64,000 bases of DNA from Archaeoglobus sp. UBA234 (GTDB lineage Archaea; Halobacteriota; Archaeoglobi; Archaeoglobales; Archaeoglobaceae): positions 124,001 to 188,000 of the forward strand of contig DACH01000020.1 of the NCBI GenBank assembly GCA_002494625.1. The letters run 5' to 3'. Position 1 is the stretch's first letter, and each line of letters begins with the position of its first letter. The translations under genes were made by a program, and so were the position numbers. This document shows, piece after piece, positions 1-9,171 of the stretch. The notes beneath the pieces were generated by a model. The model was not told where the DNA came from. It saw nothing but the letters and a program-made list of their open reading frames with translations, and searched no databases.

Positions 1-742
1 CAGTAGTCATAAAATTCTTCCCCTCGTTAAGCATAGTTCCCCATTCGGGTGTTGGTGGTTGAGCTCCTAAGCCCAAGAAGCTCAAGCCTGTTATAGACAG
101 TACTATGTGACCCATGTCAAGCGTTGCAAGAACGATAATTGGGGCTATTGCATTTGGTATCACATGCTTAGCAAGTATATACACATCACTCGCCCCCAGC
201 ACCTTTGCTTGCGTGACGAATTCCATCTCTTTAATTGAAAGAACAAAACTCCTTACGATTCTTGCATAAGTAGCCCAGCTTGTGAGAGCTATGGCAATCA
301 CCAGATTTTTTAATGATGGTCCAAGAATTCCAACCAATGTTATTGCTATAATCAATCCTGGAAATGATAAGAGTATATCTACGAATCTCATTATTACCTC
401 ATCAACTTTTCCACCAAAATATGCTGCAATGGAACCAAACATTACACCCAAAAACATAATTATTGCTATTGCAAACACAGAGACGAAGAGAGAGATGCGA
501 GTCCCATAGATAATTCTACTCAGAACATCTCTACCGAGCTGATCTGTGCCAAACAGGTGATTTAAGTTAGGTTTTTGAAGTTTTTCCTTCATATTGACTT
601 CGTAAGGATCGTAAGGAGATATAATATCTGCAAATAGTGCAACAAGAAACAGACATAAAATTATCAAAAGTGCGATGAAGTTGACTGTTGATATTGATGT
701 CCTAGTTTTAGCTATAACACTTGCAATTTCGTTAGGCTTCAT
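1..742 (-). CDS. Peptide/nickel-type ABC transporter permease, DppC/NikC family (partial, runs off the left edge)
   Basis: Inner-membrane permease of an Opp/Dpp/Nik importer. About 247 residues are visible from the ATG at 742; the C-terminus is outside the window. The family signature GAQPPTPEWGT is readable near position 60 and the N-terminal FGTDQLGRDVLSR motif near position 540. It overlaps the stop of the upstream DppB-like permease by 11 nt, so the two are translationally coupled in one minus-strand operon (methyltransferase, NikM-like protein, binding protein, DppB, DppC). ATPase genes would be expected further left, outside the window. Substrate (peptide, nickel or metallophore) cannot be read from the sequence. 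Confidence 0.9.
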   Translation of the reverse strand, partial: MKPNEIASVIAKTRTSISTVNFIALLIILCLFLVALFADIISPYDPYEVNMKEKLQKPNLNHLFGTDQLGRDVLSRIIYGTRISLFVSVFAIAIIMFLGVMFGSIAAYFGGKVDEVIMRFVDILLSFPGLIIAITLVGILGPSLKNLVIAIALTSWATYARIVRSFVLSIKEMEFVTQAKVLGASDVYILAKHVIPNAIAPIIVLATLDMGHIVLSITGLSFLGLGAQPPTPEWGTMLNEGKNFMTT

Positions 743-1670
743 GTGTCTCATACCTGATACGGGGATCAAGGAAGAGGTAGATTACATCGACAATTAAATT
801 CGTCAGAACAAAAAATAACGCTACCAGGAGTACGAATCCCTGAATAACAGGATAATCCCTTGCATAAATCGAAGACACAAAGTAACTGCCCACACCCGGC
901 CAAGCGAATATAGTTTCAACTATTACTGCTCCAGTCGCTGCGTGTCCTGAATAAATACCTATTGCTGTAACAACGGGAATAAATGCATTTTTTAGGGCAT
1001 GTCTCGTAATTATAAGTTTCTCTGGCGAACCTTTAGCCTTTGCCACAATTATATACTGTTGGTGTAAAACTTCAAGCAGACTGACTCGCATCAGCCTCGT
1101 TAATGTTCCGGCAAATGACAGGCCAAGAGTTAAAGCAGGAAGAACTATGTTCTTGGCTCCATAACCAAAAGCTGGAAATATGCGTAATTTAACAGAAAAT
1201 ATTAGAATTAAAAGCAATCCCAGCCAGAAGTTTGGCATCGAAATGCCAAATAATGCCAGTATTCTGCAGATGTGATCTATAGCTGTGTTGTGTTTTAAAG
1301 CTGAAAGAATCCCCAGAGGTATCGAAATCGCTACAGCAATCAGAATTGATGTGGCAATAAGCAGTAAACTTGCCGGAAAGCGCGTTAAGTATTCTTCTAT
1401 AACTGGTTCACCTGTTCTTAGCGATACACCCAAATCGCCATACAAAATTTTTGAAAGCCATATAAAGTACTGGATATAAAGAGGCTTATCTAAACCATGC
1501 TCTTTTTTAAAAGCCTCTATTTGTTCTTTAGTCGGTTCTCCTTGTAATTGTCTTTCAAGAATCATCTCAGCCGGATCTCCCGGAGCTAAATTGATTATTA
1601 AAAACGAGAGCAGTGATGCCACAATCATCACCAATGGCATCAGGGTTAGGCGTTTTAATATGAATCTCAT
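732..1670 (-). CDS. Peptide/nickel-type ABC transporter permease, DppB/NikB family
   Basis: Polytopic permease of 312 residues, the usual length. The N-terminal helix leads into the family motif NLAPGDPAE (about residues 27-35), followed by a periplasmic loop with HGLDKPLYIQYFIWL. The cytoplasmic EAA loop is recognisable around residues 200-225 (IIVAKAKGSPEKLIITRHALKNA is part of it), the contact site for the ATPase. It lies 36 bp downstream of the lipoprotein binding protein and overlaps the DppC-like gene, so it forms a heterodimeric channel with that partner. Confidence 0.93.
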   Translation of the reverse strand: MRFILKRLTLMPLVMIVASLLSFLIINLAPGDPAEMILERQLQGEPTKEQIEAFKKEHGLDKPLYIQYFIWLSKILYGDLGVSLRTGEPVIEEYLTRFPASLLLIATSILIAVAISIPLGILSALKHNTAIDHICRILALFGISMPNFWLGLLLILIFSVKLRIFPAFGYGAKNIVLPALTLGLSFAGTLTRLMRVSLLEVLHQQYIIVAKAKGSPEKLIITRHALKNAFIPVVTAIGIYSGHAATGAVIVETIFAWPGVGSYFVSSIYARDYPVIQGFVLLVALFFVLTNLIVDVIYLFLDPRIRYETHEA

Positions 1671-1706
1671 AGAAATCTAAAAATTTAAAAATTAAAATTA
1701 CTGAGA

Positions 1707-3254
1707 TTACTCTATCCACACGGAGCTGAAATCTGGCTCTCCAACAAATTTGATGCCCTTTACATTCTTCTTTGCTACTATAAATATCGAGTCATAGTAT
1801 AGTGGCACAACTGCATCCTTGTCATGAACGAGATTGTAGAATTCTATCCAGCCTTCTTTTCTATCTTTTTCATCAAACGGTAACACAGCTTTTCTAACAG
1901 CATTCGCTATTTCATTATCCTCGAATGCACCATATTTAAACTCTGGAGCATCAGGGTTGAACCTCCCATCAGTTCTCTGATATATCCTTCTTTCTGGTCC
2001 GCCAACATAATAAAATCTCAAGTCATACTCGCCCTTATTCTGCCTCTCTTTATATGGACCGCTCTCAAGTACTTCAATTTCAACATTTATTCCGACTTTC
2101 TTTAACTGTGCTTGAATCAGTTCTGCAAGTTTGACCTTATCCGGATTCTCTCCTCTGAGTATAAGTTTGGCATTTATACTTTCGTATCCAGCCTCTTTTA
2201 GCAATTCTTTCGCCTTTTCTGGATTGTATTCATACTTAATACCCACATCTTTTACATATGGGGCTTTACCACAGTACAATGCTCCCTCTGCCCCTCTGAC
2301 CCAACCATCGAAGAGTTGCGATATCTCATCTCTGTTTATTGCGTAGTTCACAGCTTTTCTTACAAGTTCGTTGTCCCATGGGCTCTTTTCGTAATTGAAA
2401 GCCAGTATTGTTGTCATCGGTATCTCATTTTTGTAAATCACAAATCCTTCATCCTGCAAAGATTTCAGAACATTTCTTGGCGTATAGTAGCTGCCACCAT
2501 GGTAGTGATCGACGATTGCATCTATTTCACCACTCCTCAAAGCAAGAACCTTTGTCTCAGCATCTGGAATTATTTTCACTACGAGTTTTTCGAGCTTTGG
2601 TTTCTCTCCGTGGTAGTATTCATTCGGGACAAATATTGCATACTGGTTTTTAACATACTCTCCAACTTTCCATGGTCCAGTTCCAATCGGATTGACAATT
2701 TTACCAGTCAAATTCCCTTTAGGTTCAACAGAGTTCGGGCTTATTATTCCCAGATGGAATTCCGCAAACGCAACCAGATCTATGTATCCATTCTGTCCTT
2801 CTTTGTAGTGTATTGCAACAGTATATGGATCGATTATTTCTACAGTTTCTATTCTGTCAACTTCAGTCCAGTGGTAGTATTTTAAAGCATTTAATCTGTC
2901 TATTGTAAATTTCACAGCATCAGCATTGAATTCACTTCCATCACTGAACTTGATACCCTTCTTTAGATGGAAGATAACCATTTTACCATTATCTTTTATC
3001 TCCCATGATTCGGCTAATTGAGGTATCAGCTTACCATCTCTGTAATCAACGAGTCTCTCCAGGAGAAGCATTTCTGGCAGAAAATCCATTGTTTTTGGAG
3101 TTTCAATATTTAAGTCGTTTCCAAATCCGCAATAGCCTATTGTAAGGACCTGTTCTGGCTTGGTAGTGGGTTCAGTAGGTGTAGGTGCTTCTGGTTTGCC
3201 TGCACATCCCAGCAAAAGTAATACTACAAAAATGCAAGCTATAAACCTTTTCAT
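1707..3254 (-). CDS. Extracellular solute-binding lipoprotein, family 5 (DppA/NikA type)
   Basis: Captures the substrate outside the membrane for the neighbouring DppB/DppC permeases. The chosen ATG (MKRFIACIFVVLLLLGCAG) gives a clean lipoprotein signal with lipobox LLGC and is preceded by GAGGTGAT; an in-frame start six codons upstream is less likely because it would remove the ribosome site from its normal place. A Thr/Pro-rich linker follows the lipid cysteine. About 515 residues, normal for family 5. Typical motifs include FKLKKGIKFSDG-like wording (IFHLKKGIKFSDGSEFNADAV) and NPIGTGPWKV. The start overlaps the end of the NikM-like gene. Substrate unknown; nickel or a chelate is plausible from the neighbour. 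Confidence 0.92.
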   Translation of the reverse strand: MKRFIACIFVVLLLLGCAGKPEAPTPTEPTTKPEQVLTIGYCGFGNDLNIETPKTMDFLPEMLLLERLVDYRDGKLIPQLAESWEIKDNGKMVIFHLKKGIKFSDGSEFNADAVKFTIDRLNALKYYHWTEVDRIETVEIIDPYTVAIHYKEGQNGYIDLVAFAEFHLGIISPNSVEPKGNLTGKIVNPIGTGPWKVGEYVKNQYAIFVPNEYYHGEKPKLEKLVVKIIPDAETKVLALRSGEIDAIVDHYHGGSYYTPRNVLKSLQDEGFVIYKNEIPMTTILAFNYEKSPWDNELVRKAVNYAINRDEISQLFDGWVRGAEGALYCGKAPYVKDVGIKYEYNPEKAKELLKEAGYESINAKLILRGENPDKVKLAELIQAQLKKVGINVEIEVLESGPYKERQNKGEYDLRFYYVGGPERRIYQRTDGRFNPDAPEFKYGAFEDNEIANAVRKAVLPFDEKDRKEGWIEFYNLVHDKDAVVPLYYDSIFIVAKKNVKGIKFVGEPDFSSVWIE

Positions 3255-3258
3255 CCAA

Positions 3259-3945
3259 TCACCTCGCAACAACAGTAAGCGTAGCAGTCAGATTCCTCTT
3301 ATCGTAAACTCCCGTTGATATTTTATCAACATACCTAGCAACTATGACATTTACACCCTCCTTTAGAGTTATCTCACAAAATCCATCCACTGCTACTTCT
3401 TCAATACCATCTTTCGTACCAACTTTTACAACACTGTTTACACTTTTTCCTCTGAAAATTAGCTGAATTTTCATTTTATCTCCTGATTTGAACGGTTTCA
3501 GTACTTCGGGCATTATTTCAAACTCGAATCCAGCTGCGAATGGCTTTATTTCACCCATTTCATCGTTAAAAGTGTAAGCTTTGATATATCCCCAGAACCA
3601 TCTTGTTTCTCTAATGGTATATCCCGAAGCGAGTCTCTTATCTCCGAAAATCCATTTATTATCGTCAGTAATTGAGTATATGCCTCTGTCGAGTTCTACA
3701 CCAACCATGTACGGCTTTTCAGCCTCAAACTCCAGAAACAACCCACCTTTCTGCGATGATTCTTTATCTCTCCCTACGACCACTGGTTTCTCTCCACCCG
3801 AATCGATTACAAAAGCTCTTTTAATGCTTAGAGGATCAAGCATTCCTTCTGTTTCTGGGTAATGTCCCCATTTTAGGTATGCCCTGTTTTCTCCACACTC
3901 TATCCAAGGTTCGTGGTTGACAAGTTTGAGTACTTCCTCCCTCAT
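3259..3945 (-). CDS. DUF4198/NikM-like protein associated with metal transport
   Basis: A 228-residue mostly beta protein that begins almost directly with HEPWIE, resembling the mature N-terminus of DUF4198 (NikM-domain) proteins, where an N-terminal His follows signal cleavage. The motif YLKWGHYPETEG and the later beta-strand content fit the same family. No signal peptide is visible from the annotated ATG, which is odd for a family that usually works outside the membrane. GGTGGTG lies 7 nt upstream of the ATG. It is the gene before, and overlaps the start region of, the binding lipoprotein, suggesting that the operon imports a metal such as nickel or cobalt. Family call is by motif only. Confidence 0.5.
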   Translation of the reverse strand: MREEVLKLVNHEPWIECGENRAYLKWGHYPETEGMLDPLSIKRAFVIDSGGEKPVVVGRDKESSQKGGLFLEFEAEKPYMVGVELDRGIYSITDDNKWIFGDKRLASGYTIRETRWFWGYIKAYTFNDEMGEIKPFAAGFEFEIMPEVLKPFKSGDKMKIQLIFRGKSVNSVVKVGTKDGIEEVAVDGFCEITLKEGVNVIVARYVDKISTGVYDKRNLTATLTVVAR

Positions 3946-4135
3946 ATTAATACACCACCGATTAAACTGTTGACATAAGTAATAAAAAAATTTTGATTTT
4001 TAGCAACATTTAAGAAAAGAAATTAAATGAGTATGAAATATATTAAGAAGATGACAATTAATGAAAAAAGGAGAAATCAAATTATTTAGAGATGATTTAG
4101 TTGATAGTTAGTGTAAAAATAACATTAAAACAAAC

Positions 4136-4762
4136 TTATTTTTCACAAACAAGCATTAAATTTATCCTTTCGCAATTCAATTTTCTAATTTTGAGTGTTA
4201 ACTTGCATTTATCCGCTATCTTTTTAAATTTCCTCAAATCAATTCCATTTCCAAACGGTAATTTTCTGGCAATTTCTTCACTGTAGTGGTGATTTGCAGT
4301 TTTCTCTTCTTTATTTTCACTTTCAATTAATATCAGCTTACCACCCTGCCTTAAAACCCTCACCCACTCTTTAATTGCCTTTTCCGGATTTGGAAGTGTC
4401 CATAAAACATGCCTCTCTACAACTGCATCAAATGTATTGTCTTCAAAAGCTAAGTTCTCTGCATCATCTATTTTGAACAAAATGTTATGACCCTTTTCTT
4501 CTGCTTTTTCTCTTGCTTTGCTCAACATCCCTTCTGATAAATCTATCCCTACAACCTCGTGCCCCAACTCAGCCAGAATTAGAGATACAAAACCAGTTCC
4601 ACAACCAACATCCAGAACTTTCTTTCTATCTCCAAGCATTTCTTTTAATGCCTCTTTAACAACTTTCTTATCTTTTTCTGACTTTATACCGTGTGCTGGA
4701 ATGTTCTCATAGTTCTCAGAATGTTCTTCCCATCGAGATTTAATATAACTCTTAATGTCCAT
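4136..4762 (-). CDS. Class I SAM-dependent methyltransferase
   Basis: Rossmann-fold methyltransferase of 208 residues. Motif I is VLDVGCGTGFVSL, the acidic end of strand 2 is VVGIDLSEGML, and motif II region is EDNTFDAVVERHVLWTLPNP. The start is placed at MDIKSYIKSRW because GGTGGTG sits 3-4 nt upstream; the longer frame adds nine residues. It is paralogous to the methyltransferase at 5829 (both read HVLWTLPNP or YVLWTLPNP followed by EWVRV). It heads the minus-strand transporter operon about 190 bp from the NikM-like gene. The methyl acceptor is unknown; a small metal-binding or transported molecule is an inference from the double association. Confidence 0.85.
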   Translation of the reverse strand: MDIKSYIKSRWEEHSENYENIPAHGIKSEKDKKVVKEALKEMLGDRKKVLDVGCGTGFVSLILAELGHEVVGIDLSEGMLSKAREKAEEKGHNILFKIDDAENLAFEDNTFDAVVERHVLWTLPNPEKAIKEWVRVLRQGGKLILIESENKEEKTANHHYSEEIARKLPFGNGIDLRKFKKIADKCKLTLKIRKLNCERINLMLVCEK

Positions 4763-5679
4763 AACACCACCTACTTTCTCCTCAAACACATCTTATTAAC
4801 ACGAATATTAATAGCATAAAAAAATTTCTAATTTTAACACTAATTATGAAGTCATATGAAGTGTGGTAATACTAAAGATATCGTAGTGAACTTAAGTTCC
4901 TCTGATTTTTTCCTCGCAGTAACTTCGACAATGCTAACATTACTTCTCATAGCTATTTCTCATCAAACTAGGATTTAAGGAAAAGAAAAACTTTACAGAG
5001 GTTGGCTGAGTGGTGAGTTTGGAGATACCCAGGGTGTGTGGAGCTTAGAGTCCCTTGTGGAACAAGACTTCCATGGTAGTGGAGGACAGCTGAATTCAGT
5101 TATAGAAGGTCAGGAAGATACCAAATGTCCATCCTGCATAAGGTGGATCAAGATATTAAAATAGAACATTGCTGGTGAGAGAGTTTTCAGAGCTTGTTTC
5201 TGTTTTTAAGCTCTTCAACGAAGTAAGACAGCTCCAACCTGAAAAATATTATGACGAAAGGATTTTGAGCATGGTAACGGCTTCAACAACCGGCTTTATT
5301 TCATTTCTCGCTAAAGCCCCTTTTATCTCATCTTTATCTATCTTCTTAACAACTTTCTTCAAGATTTTGAATTTCTGGACTCTGAATCCAACTATGGCTT
5401 GTGTCTCCACTCCGATCACTGGTTAATTACTTGTAAATGCTCTATTTCTAAATTTTTCTATTTATTTTCTTTTATTTTCTATTTAAAGTTTTTAAACAAT
5501 CTATATGCTCACGAAACTGTACTTAAGATACCTATAAAATCAATATAGCTTGTAGAAATATTATTGAATTGATGTTAAAAAAGAGACCCTAATATATTCG
5601 GTAATACTTACATTCAAGATTTGAAGAATAAGTGTTAAAAATCAAAAAATTTTTAAGAACATAAATACAGTTACCGAGA
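4763..5679. other. Intergenic region between divergent transporter modules with decayed coding fragments
   Basis: No intact gene is seen. Three short open stretches look like gene remains: 4886-4977 (+), a hydrophobic stretch with FFLAVTSTMLTLLLIAI; about 5000-5164 (+), an open frame ending in a CPSC pair; and 5249-5424 (-), which reads VIGVETQAIVGFRV and loosely resembles the core of archaeal IS4/IS5-type transposases. None has a credible start or length. The 200 bp before 5680 is AT-rich and should hold the promoter of the plus-strand module (AATTTTTAAGAAC around 5647-5659). Confidence 0.5.
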
Positions 5680-5832
5680 ATGACCGATAAGAAGTTTAGA
5701 CCTGTAAATGAAAAAGATGAACCCTTGGTGGTTGGTATCAGTACGATTTCATCGGAAGGTTTGGCCACTGTTCAAAACAGAATTGTAAAAGGCGAAGAGG
5801 TGCCTGTACGAGTTTTGGAGTGGTATAGATGA
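5680..5832 (+). CDS. Small 50-residue protein translationally coupled to methyltransferase
   Basis: An ATG-to-TGA frame of 50 residues with a charged N-terminus and a central GISTISSEGLATVQNRIVKG. The stop overlaps the ATG of the methyltransferase as ATGA, the same coupling used by the rest of this operon, which is the main reason to believe it. The central stretch resembles the swapped-hairpin AbrB/SpoVT wording (strand, S-x-G, strand, then I-x-x), so a tiny DNA-binding regulator is possible, but the match is weak. It could instead be a translation-coupling leader peptide. Too short for usual gene-calling cut-offs. Confidence 0.5.
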   Translation: MTDKKFRPVNEKDEPLVVGISTISSEGLATVQNRIVKGEEVPVRVLEWYR

Positions 5833-6608
5833 CAGAAAGCAAGTTATCACATGAGACTGTTAAAAACTATATTAAAGCCTACTGGAACTGGAGATCGAGC
5901 GATTACGGCAGGTTTCGGGGTTACGGATCTGAAGAGGAGAGAACTGCTTGGGAAAAGACATTGATGGCAGTATTTGGTGAGGAGAGACTAGACATTTTAG
6001 ACATTGGAACCGGCACTGGCTACATTGCAGTAATTTTGGCTCAAATGGGACACAATGTGACTGGCGTAGATATATCAGAGCAGATGCTTGAGATGGCAAA
6101 GAAAAGAGCTAAGGAACTTAGCCTTAAAATAAAATTCGAATTATGCGACGCTGAAAATCTACACTTCGAAGATGAATCCTTTGACGCTGTGATCTGCAGA
6201 TATGTTTTGTGGACACTGCCAAATCCACGAAGAGCGATTGGGGAGTGGGTCAGGGTTGTTAAACCAAGAGGAAAAATCGTCGTAATAGATGGAAAATGGT
6301 TTGACCGCTCAGTATCATCCCGACTCAGACGAGTAGTGGGGAGACTTGGCATTCTGATCTACGAGAAGAGAAATCCCTGGAGGTATCGATATAGAAAAGA
6401 AGTGAGTGTGAAACTCCCATTTCGCAGTGGTGTGGAGCAGGAAGATGTCGTTGAGCTGTTTAAAGATTTTGGTTTGAGCAAGATAATTGCGCAGGATTTA
6501 GCAGAAGTAAAGGCTGCACAGCGCAAAAACATGCCCTTACTTTACAAAATAGCCTGGAATTATCCGATTTTTATGGTAAAAGGGGAAAAGTGGGGTGATA
6601 TGTTGTGA
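5829..6608 (+). CDS. Class I SAM-dependent methyltransferase (UbiE/type 11-like)
   Basis: A 259-residue methyltransferase. Motif I ILDIGTGTGYIAVIL, acidic strand-2 end VTGVDISEQML, and CDAENLHFEDESFDAVICRYVLWTLPNP are all standard. It is a longer paralogue of the product of 4136-4762, with an extra basic C-terminal region (RRVVGRLGILIYEKRNPWRYRYR). The start overlaps the small upstream gene as ATGA and its stop overlaps the GTG start of the binding lipoprotein. That coupling argues that methylation and uptake are one function, for example modification of an imported or exported chelator; this is inference. Confidence 0.88.
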   Translation: MTESKLSHETVKNYIKAYWNWRSSDYGRFRGYGSEEERTAWEKTLMAVFGEERLDILDIGTGTGYIAVILAQMGHNVTGVDISEQMLEMAKKRAKELSLKIKFELCDAENLHFEDESFDAVICRYVLWTLPNPRRAIGEWVRVVKPRGKIVVIDGKWFDRSVSSRLRRVVGRLGILIYEKRNPWRYRYRKEVSVKLPFRSGVEQEDVVELFKDFGLSKIIAQDLAEVKAAQRKNMPLLYKIAWNYPIFMVKGEKWGDML

Positions 6609-8224
6609 ATTTAGTTGTTAAACTATCTTTGGTTGGGCTGACATGCATTCTGGCTGCTGTGATGATAGCAGGCTGTGCACAGAATGCTCCAACTCAGGCT
6701 CCAACTGAAACGCCAACTCAGACGCCAGTCGAGACCAAGCTACAATCAAAGGCAGAGGAGTTGATTTTTATACCTAGCTGGCCAGTAAAAACGGTGGATC
6801 CCGTCAAAGGAGGATATCTTCTACTGCGATACGGTATTGCTGAGACATTAATAGGGGTCGGTGAACACGGAGAGCTGATACCTTGCCTCGCAACCTCTTG
6901 GAAAGTAGGTGAAGACGGAAAAACATGGACGATTACTCTGAGAAAGGACGTAAAGTTCCACGATGGCTCCGAAATGACTGCACCAGTTGTCTCAGAATAC
7001 ATCAGGATGTCCTTCAATAAAACCGGCATATTTAAACTCGTGCCTATCGAGAGTATTATTGCTAAGGATGATTACACGCTGGAGATAAAAACGAAAACTC
7101 CATTTGCACCTCTCCCAGCATACCTTGCATATTACAAATCAGTTATACTTTCTCCCAAATCCTTTGATGAAGAAGGGAATATCGTCGAAGTCATAGGAAC
7201 TGGACCATATAGACTTGCCTCTTGGGAACCTATGAAAGATGCTGTGCTCGAGAGATTTGAGGATTATTGGGGTAAGAAAGCAGAGACAAAAAAGATAATC
7301 CTGAAGAGCGTCCCAGACCCGAGGAGCAGGGTGCCTATTCTTTTGGCTGACTCAGCCGACGTTGCTCAACTGTTACCACCTCAAAGCATACCGGAGCTGG
7401 AGAAATCTCCAGACATCGAGATCATTAAATACGAGATAACCAGAGTCAGAATGATACAGCTAAATTGTCTGAAAGAGCCATTTAACGATAAAAGAGTGAG
7501 ATTTGCACTCCAGTACGCAATTGATAGAGAATCTATCGATAAAGAGATCCTCAATGGTGCCGGGATGCCAGCAGGATCACTGTTTCCACCACTGCTGATA
7601 TGGGCAAATAAAGAACTGAATCCCTACCCATATAACCCAGAAAAGGCTAAGAAACTGCTTGAAGAGTCGGGATGGAAGGATCTGGATGGAGATGGAGTAT
7701 TAGAGAACGTCAACACTATGGAGGAGATGGTCGTGAAGTTTATTACATACCAGGAGAGAGCAGAACTACCTGTTATTGCTGAGGCAATACAGCACCAGCT
7801 GAAGAAAGTTGGAATAAAAGTAGAGCTTGAGATCATGAGTTACGCAGCACTAAAAGAGATAAGAGAGAAGGGAGATTTTGACATGATACTTTTAGGCAGA
7901 GGATTATTCTTCGTCCCGGATCCAGACTACAACCTGATGCAGGACTACCACTCAAGCAGGAAGAAAGCGGGATGGGGAGCCTATGGCTGGAATAATGACA
8001 CTGTAGATGAACTACTGGAAAAAGCCAGAGAGACATTTGATTTTGACAAGAGGCTGGAAATGTACCAAAAAGTGCAGGAAATAATTTACAAGGAATCGCC
8101 AGTGATTGTGTTGGACTACTATATGAACATCGATGCAGTTCGAAAGAATGTGAAGAACTATGAAGGACATATAAACGAGTTCTGTTATCATCTTGAGAGA
8201 GTGTACAAGGTAGCGGAAAGCTGA
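6605..8224 (+). CDS. Extracellular solute-binding lipoprotein, family 5 (DppA/NikA type)
   Basis: Second binding protein of the region, 539 residues, starting with GTG at the GTGA overlap with the methyltransferase. It has a lipoprotein signal with lipobox IAGC near residue 24 and a long Thr/Pro/Gln linker (QAPTETPTQTPVET). Family 5 features include TITLRKDVKFHDGSEMTA and VIGTGPYRLASWEPMKD. It is only distantly similar to the protein at 1707-3254, so the two modules may take up different forms of substrate. Followed 8 bp later by its permeases. Confidence 0.92.
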   Translation: MNLVVKLSLVGLTCILAAVMIAGCAQNAPTQAPTETPTQTPVETKLQSKAEELIFIPSWPVKTVDPVKGGYLLLRYGIAETLIGVGEHGELIPCLATSWKVGEDGKTWTITLRKDVKFHDGSEMTAPVVSEYIRMSFNKTGIFKLVPIESIIAKDDYTLEIKTKTPFAPLPAYLAYYKSVILSPKSFDEEGNIVEVIGTGPYRLASWEPMKDAVLERFEDYWGKKAETKKIILKSVPDPRSRVPILLADSADVAQLLPPQSIPELEKSPDIEIIKYEITRVRMIQLNCLKEPFNDKRVRFALQYAIDRESIDKEILNGAGMPAGSLFPPLLIWANKELNPYPYNPEKAKKLLEESGWKDLDGDGVLENVNTMEEMVVKFITYQERAELPVIAEAIQHQLKKVGIKVELEIMSYAALKEIREKGDFDMILLGRGLFFVPDPDYNLMQDYHSSRKKAGWGAYGWNNDTVDELLEKARETFDFDKRLEMYQKVQEIIYKESPVIVLDYYMNIDAVRKNVKNYEGHINEFCYHLERVYKVAES

Positions 8225-8232
8225 GTTCAACG

Positions 8233-9171
8233 ATGAAATACAGAAGATACATTAAAAAATTTTTTATTTCCTTAGCAACTCTGTTCGCACTCTCATTAGT
8301 GTCATTTTTGCTATTCCTGATTGCTCCAGGTGATCCAGCGACACTTGTGGCATGGGAGAGGATGGGTGGAGAATTTCCTTCACCTGAAATTGTTGAAGCT
8401 GTAAAAGAAGAACTCGGCTTGGATGTGCCTCCACACATCCTTTACCTCAAATGGCTCTGGATGTATCTCAACGGAGACTGGGGGAGATCATTTGTTACTG
8501 GACAGCCAGTTTTAGAGTTGATAGCTGATCGATTTCCCATGACAGCTCTCTTGGCGATTACGGCATTTTTAATAGCTTTTCCTATCTCACTTCTAACAGG
8601 ATTCTTGGCTGGTATCAAAAAAGGCTCAATCGCAGACACTATGATTTTAGTCGGTTTGTCCCTAATTGACTCACTTCCGAGTTTTTTCCTCGGAATTGTA
8701 CTGATGATAGTGTTTGCAGTTAAACTCCACATTCTGCCAGCAGCGGGCTACAGCTCTTTTGAAAATCTGATACTCCCAGCGATAACGCTTGCTGCAGGTT
8801 ATGTGGCAGTTACTTCAAGAGTGACAAGAGCAAGTGTTGTAGAAACGCTGTCTAAGGATTACATACTCACGGCAAAATCGAAGGGGCTTGGAAAATGGCT
8901 CATCATAAGGAGACATGTTCTAAGAAACTCTTTAATCCCGGTTATCACATACGCCGGACTCGAGCTTGCATGGCTCCTCGAGGGTAGTGTGATCGTTGAA
9001 ACACTTTTTGCATGGCCCGGTATGGGAAGCTTGCTTACCGGTGCAATCTTGTCAAAAGATCTGCCGGTGATACAAGCTTGCATGATCGTAATAGGGGGAT
9101 TATTCATTACGATCAACGCAATCACTGATGTTCTATACACCATCATAAATCCAGAGGTGAGATATCAATGA
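8233..9171 (+). CDS. Peptide/nickel-type ABC transporter permease, DppB/NikB family
   Basis: Permease of 312 residues, identical in length to its counterpart at 732-1670. It shows LIAPGDPATLVAW near the first helix and GLDVPPHILYLKWLW in the first external loop; the EAA loop reads YILTAKSKGLGKWLIIRRH around residues 213-231. It lies between the binding protein and the DppC-like gene, with which it overlaps by ATGA. It forms the channel with that partner. Confidence 0.93.
   Translation: MKYRRYIKKFFISLATLFALSLVSFLLFLIAPGDPATLVAWERMGGEFPSPEIVEAVKEELGLDVPPHILYLKWLWMYLNGDWGRSFVTGQPVLELIADRFPMTALLAITAFLIAFPISLLTGFLAGIKKGSIADTMILVGLSLIDSLPSFFLGIVLMIVFAVKLHILPAAGYSSFENLILPAITLAAGYVAVTSRVTRASVVETLSKDYILTAKSKGLGKWLIIRRHVLRNSLIPVITYAGLELAWLLEGSVIVETLFAWPGMGSLLTGAILSKDLPVIQACMIVIGGLFITINAITDVLYTIINPEVRYQ

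Noticed and set aside
4886..4977. Hydrophobic plus-strand stretch similar in feel to one at about 24850 (FFL-x-x-T-x-T)
   Set aside because: Possibly the same small membrane protein family, but both are too short and lack starts to claim a gene or repeat.
5000..5164. Open plus-strand frame ending in a CPSC pair, considered as the end of an IS200/IS605 TnpB or its guide RNA
   Set aside because: No RuvC or zinc-ribbon context, no paired ends and no recognisable hairpin; left as an unassigned relic.
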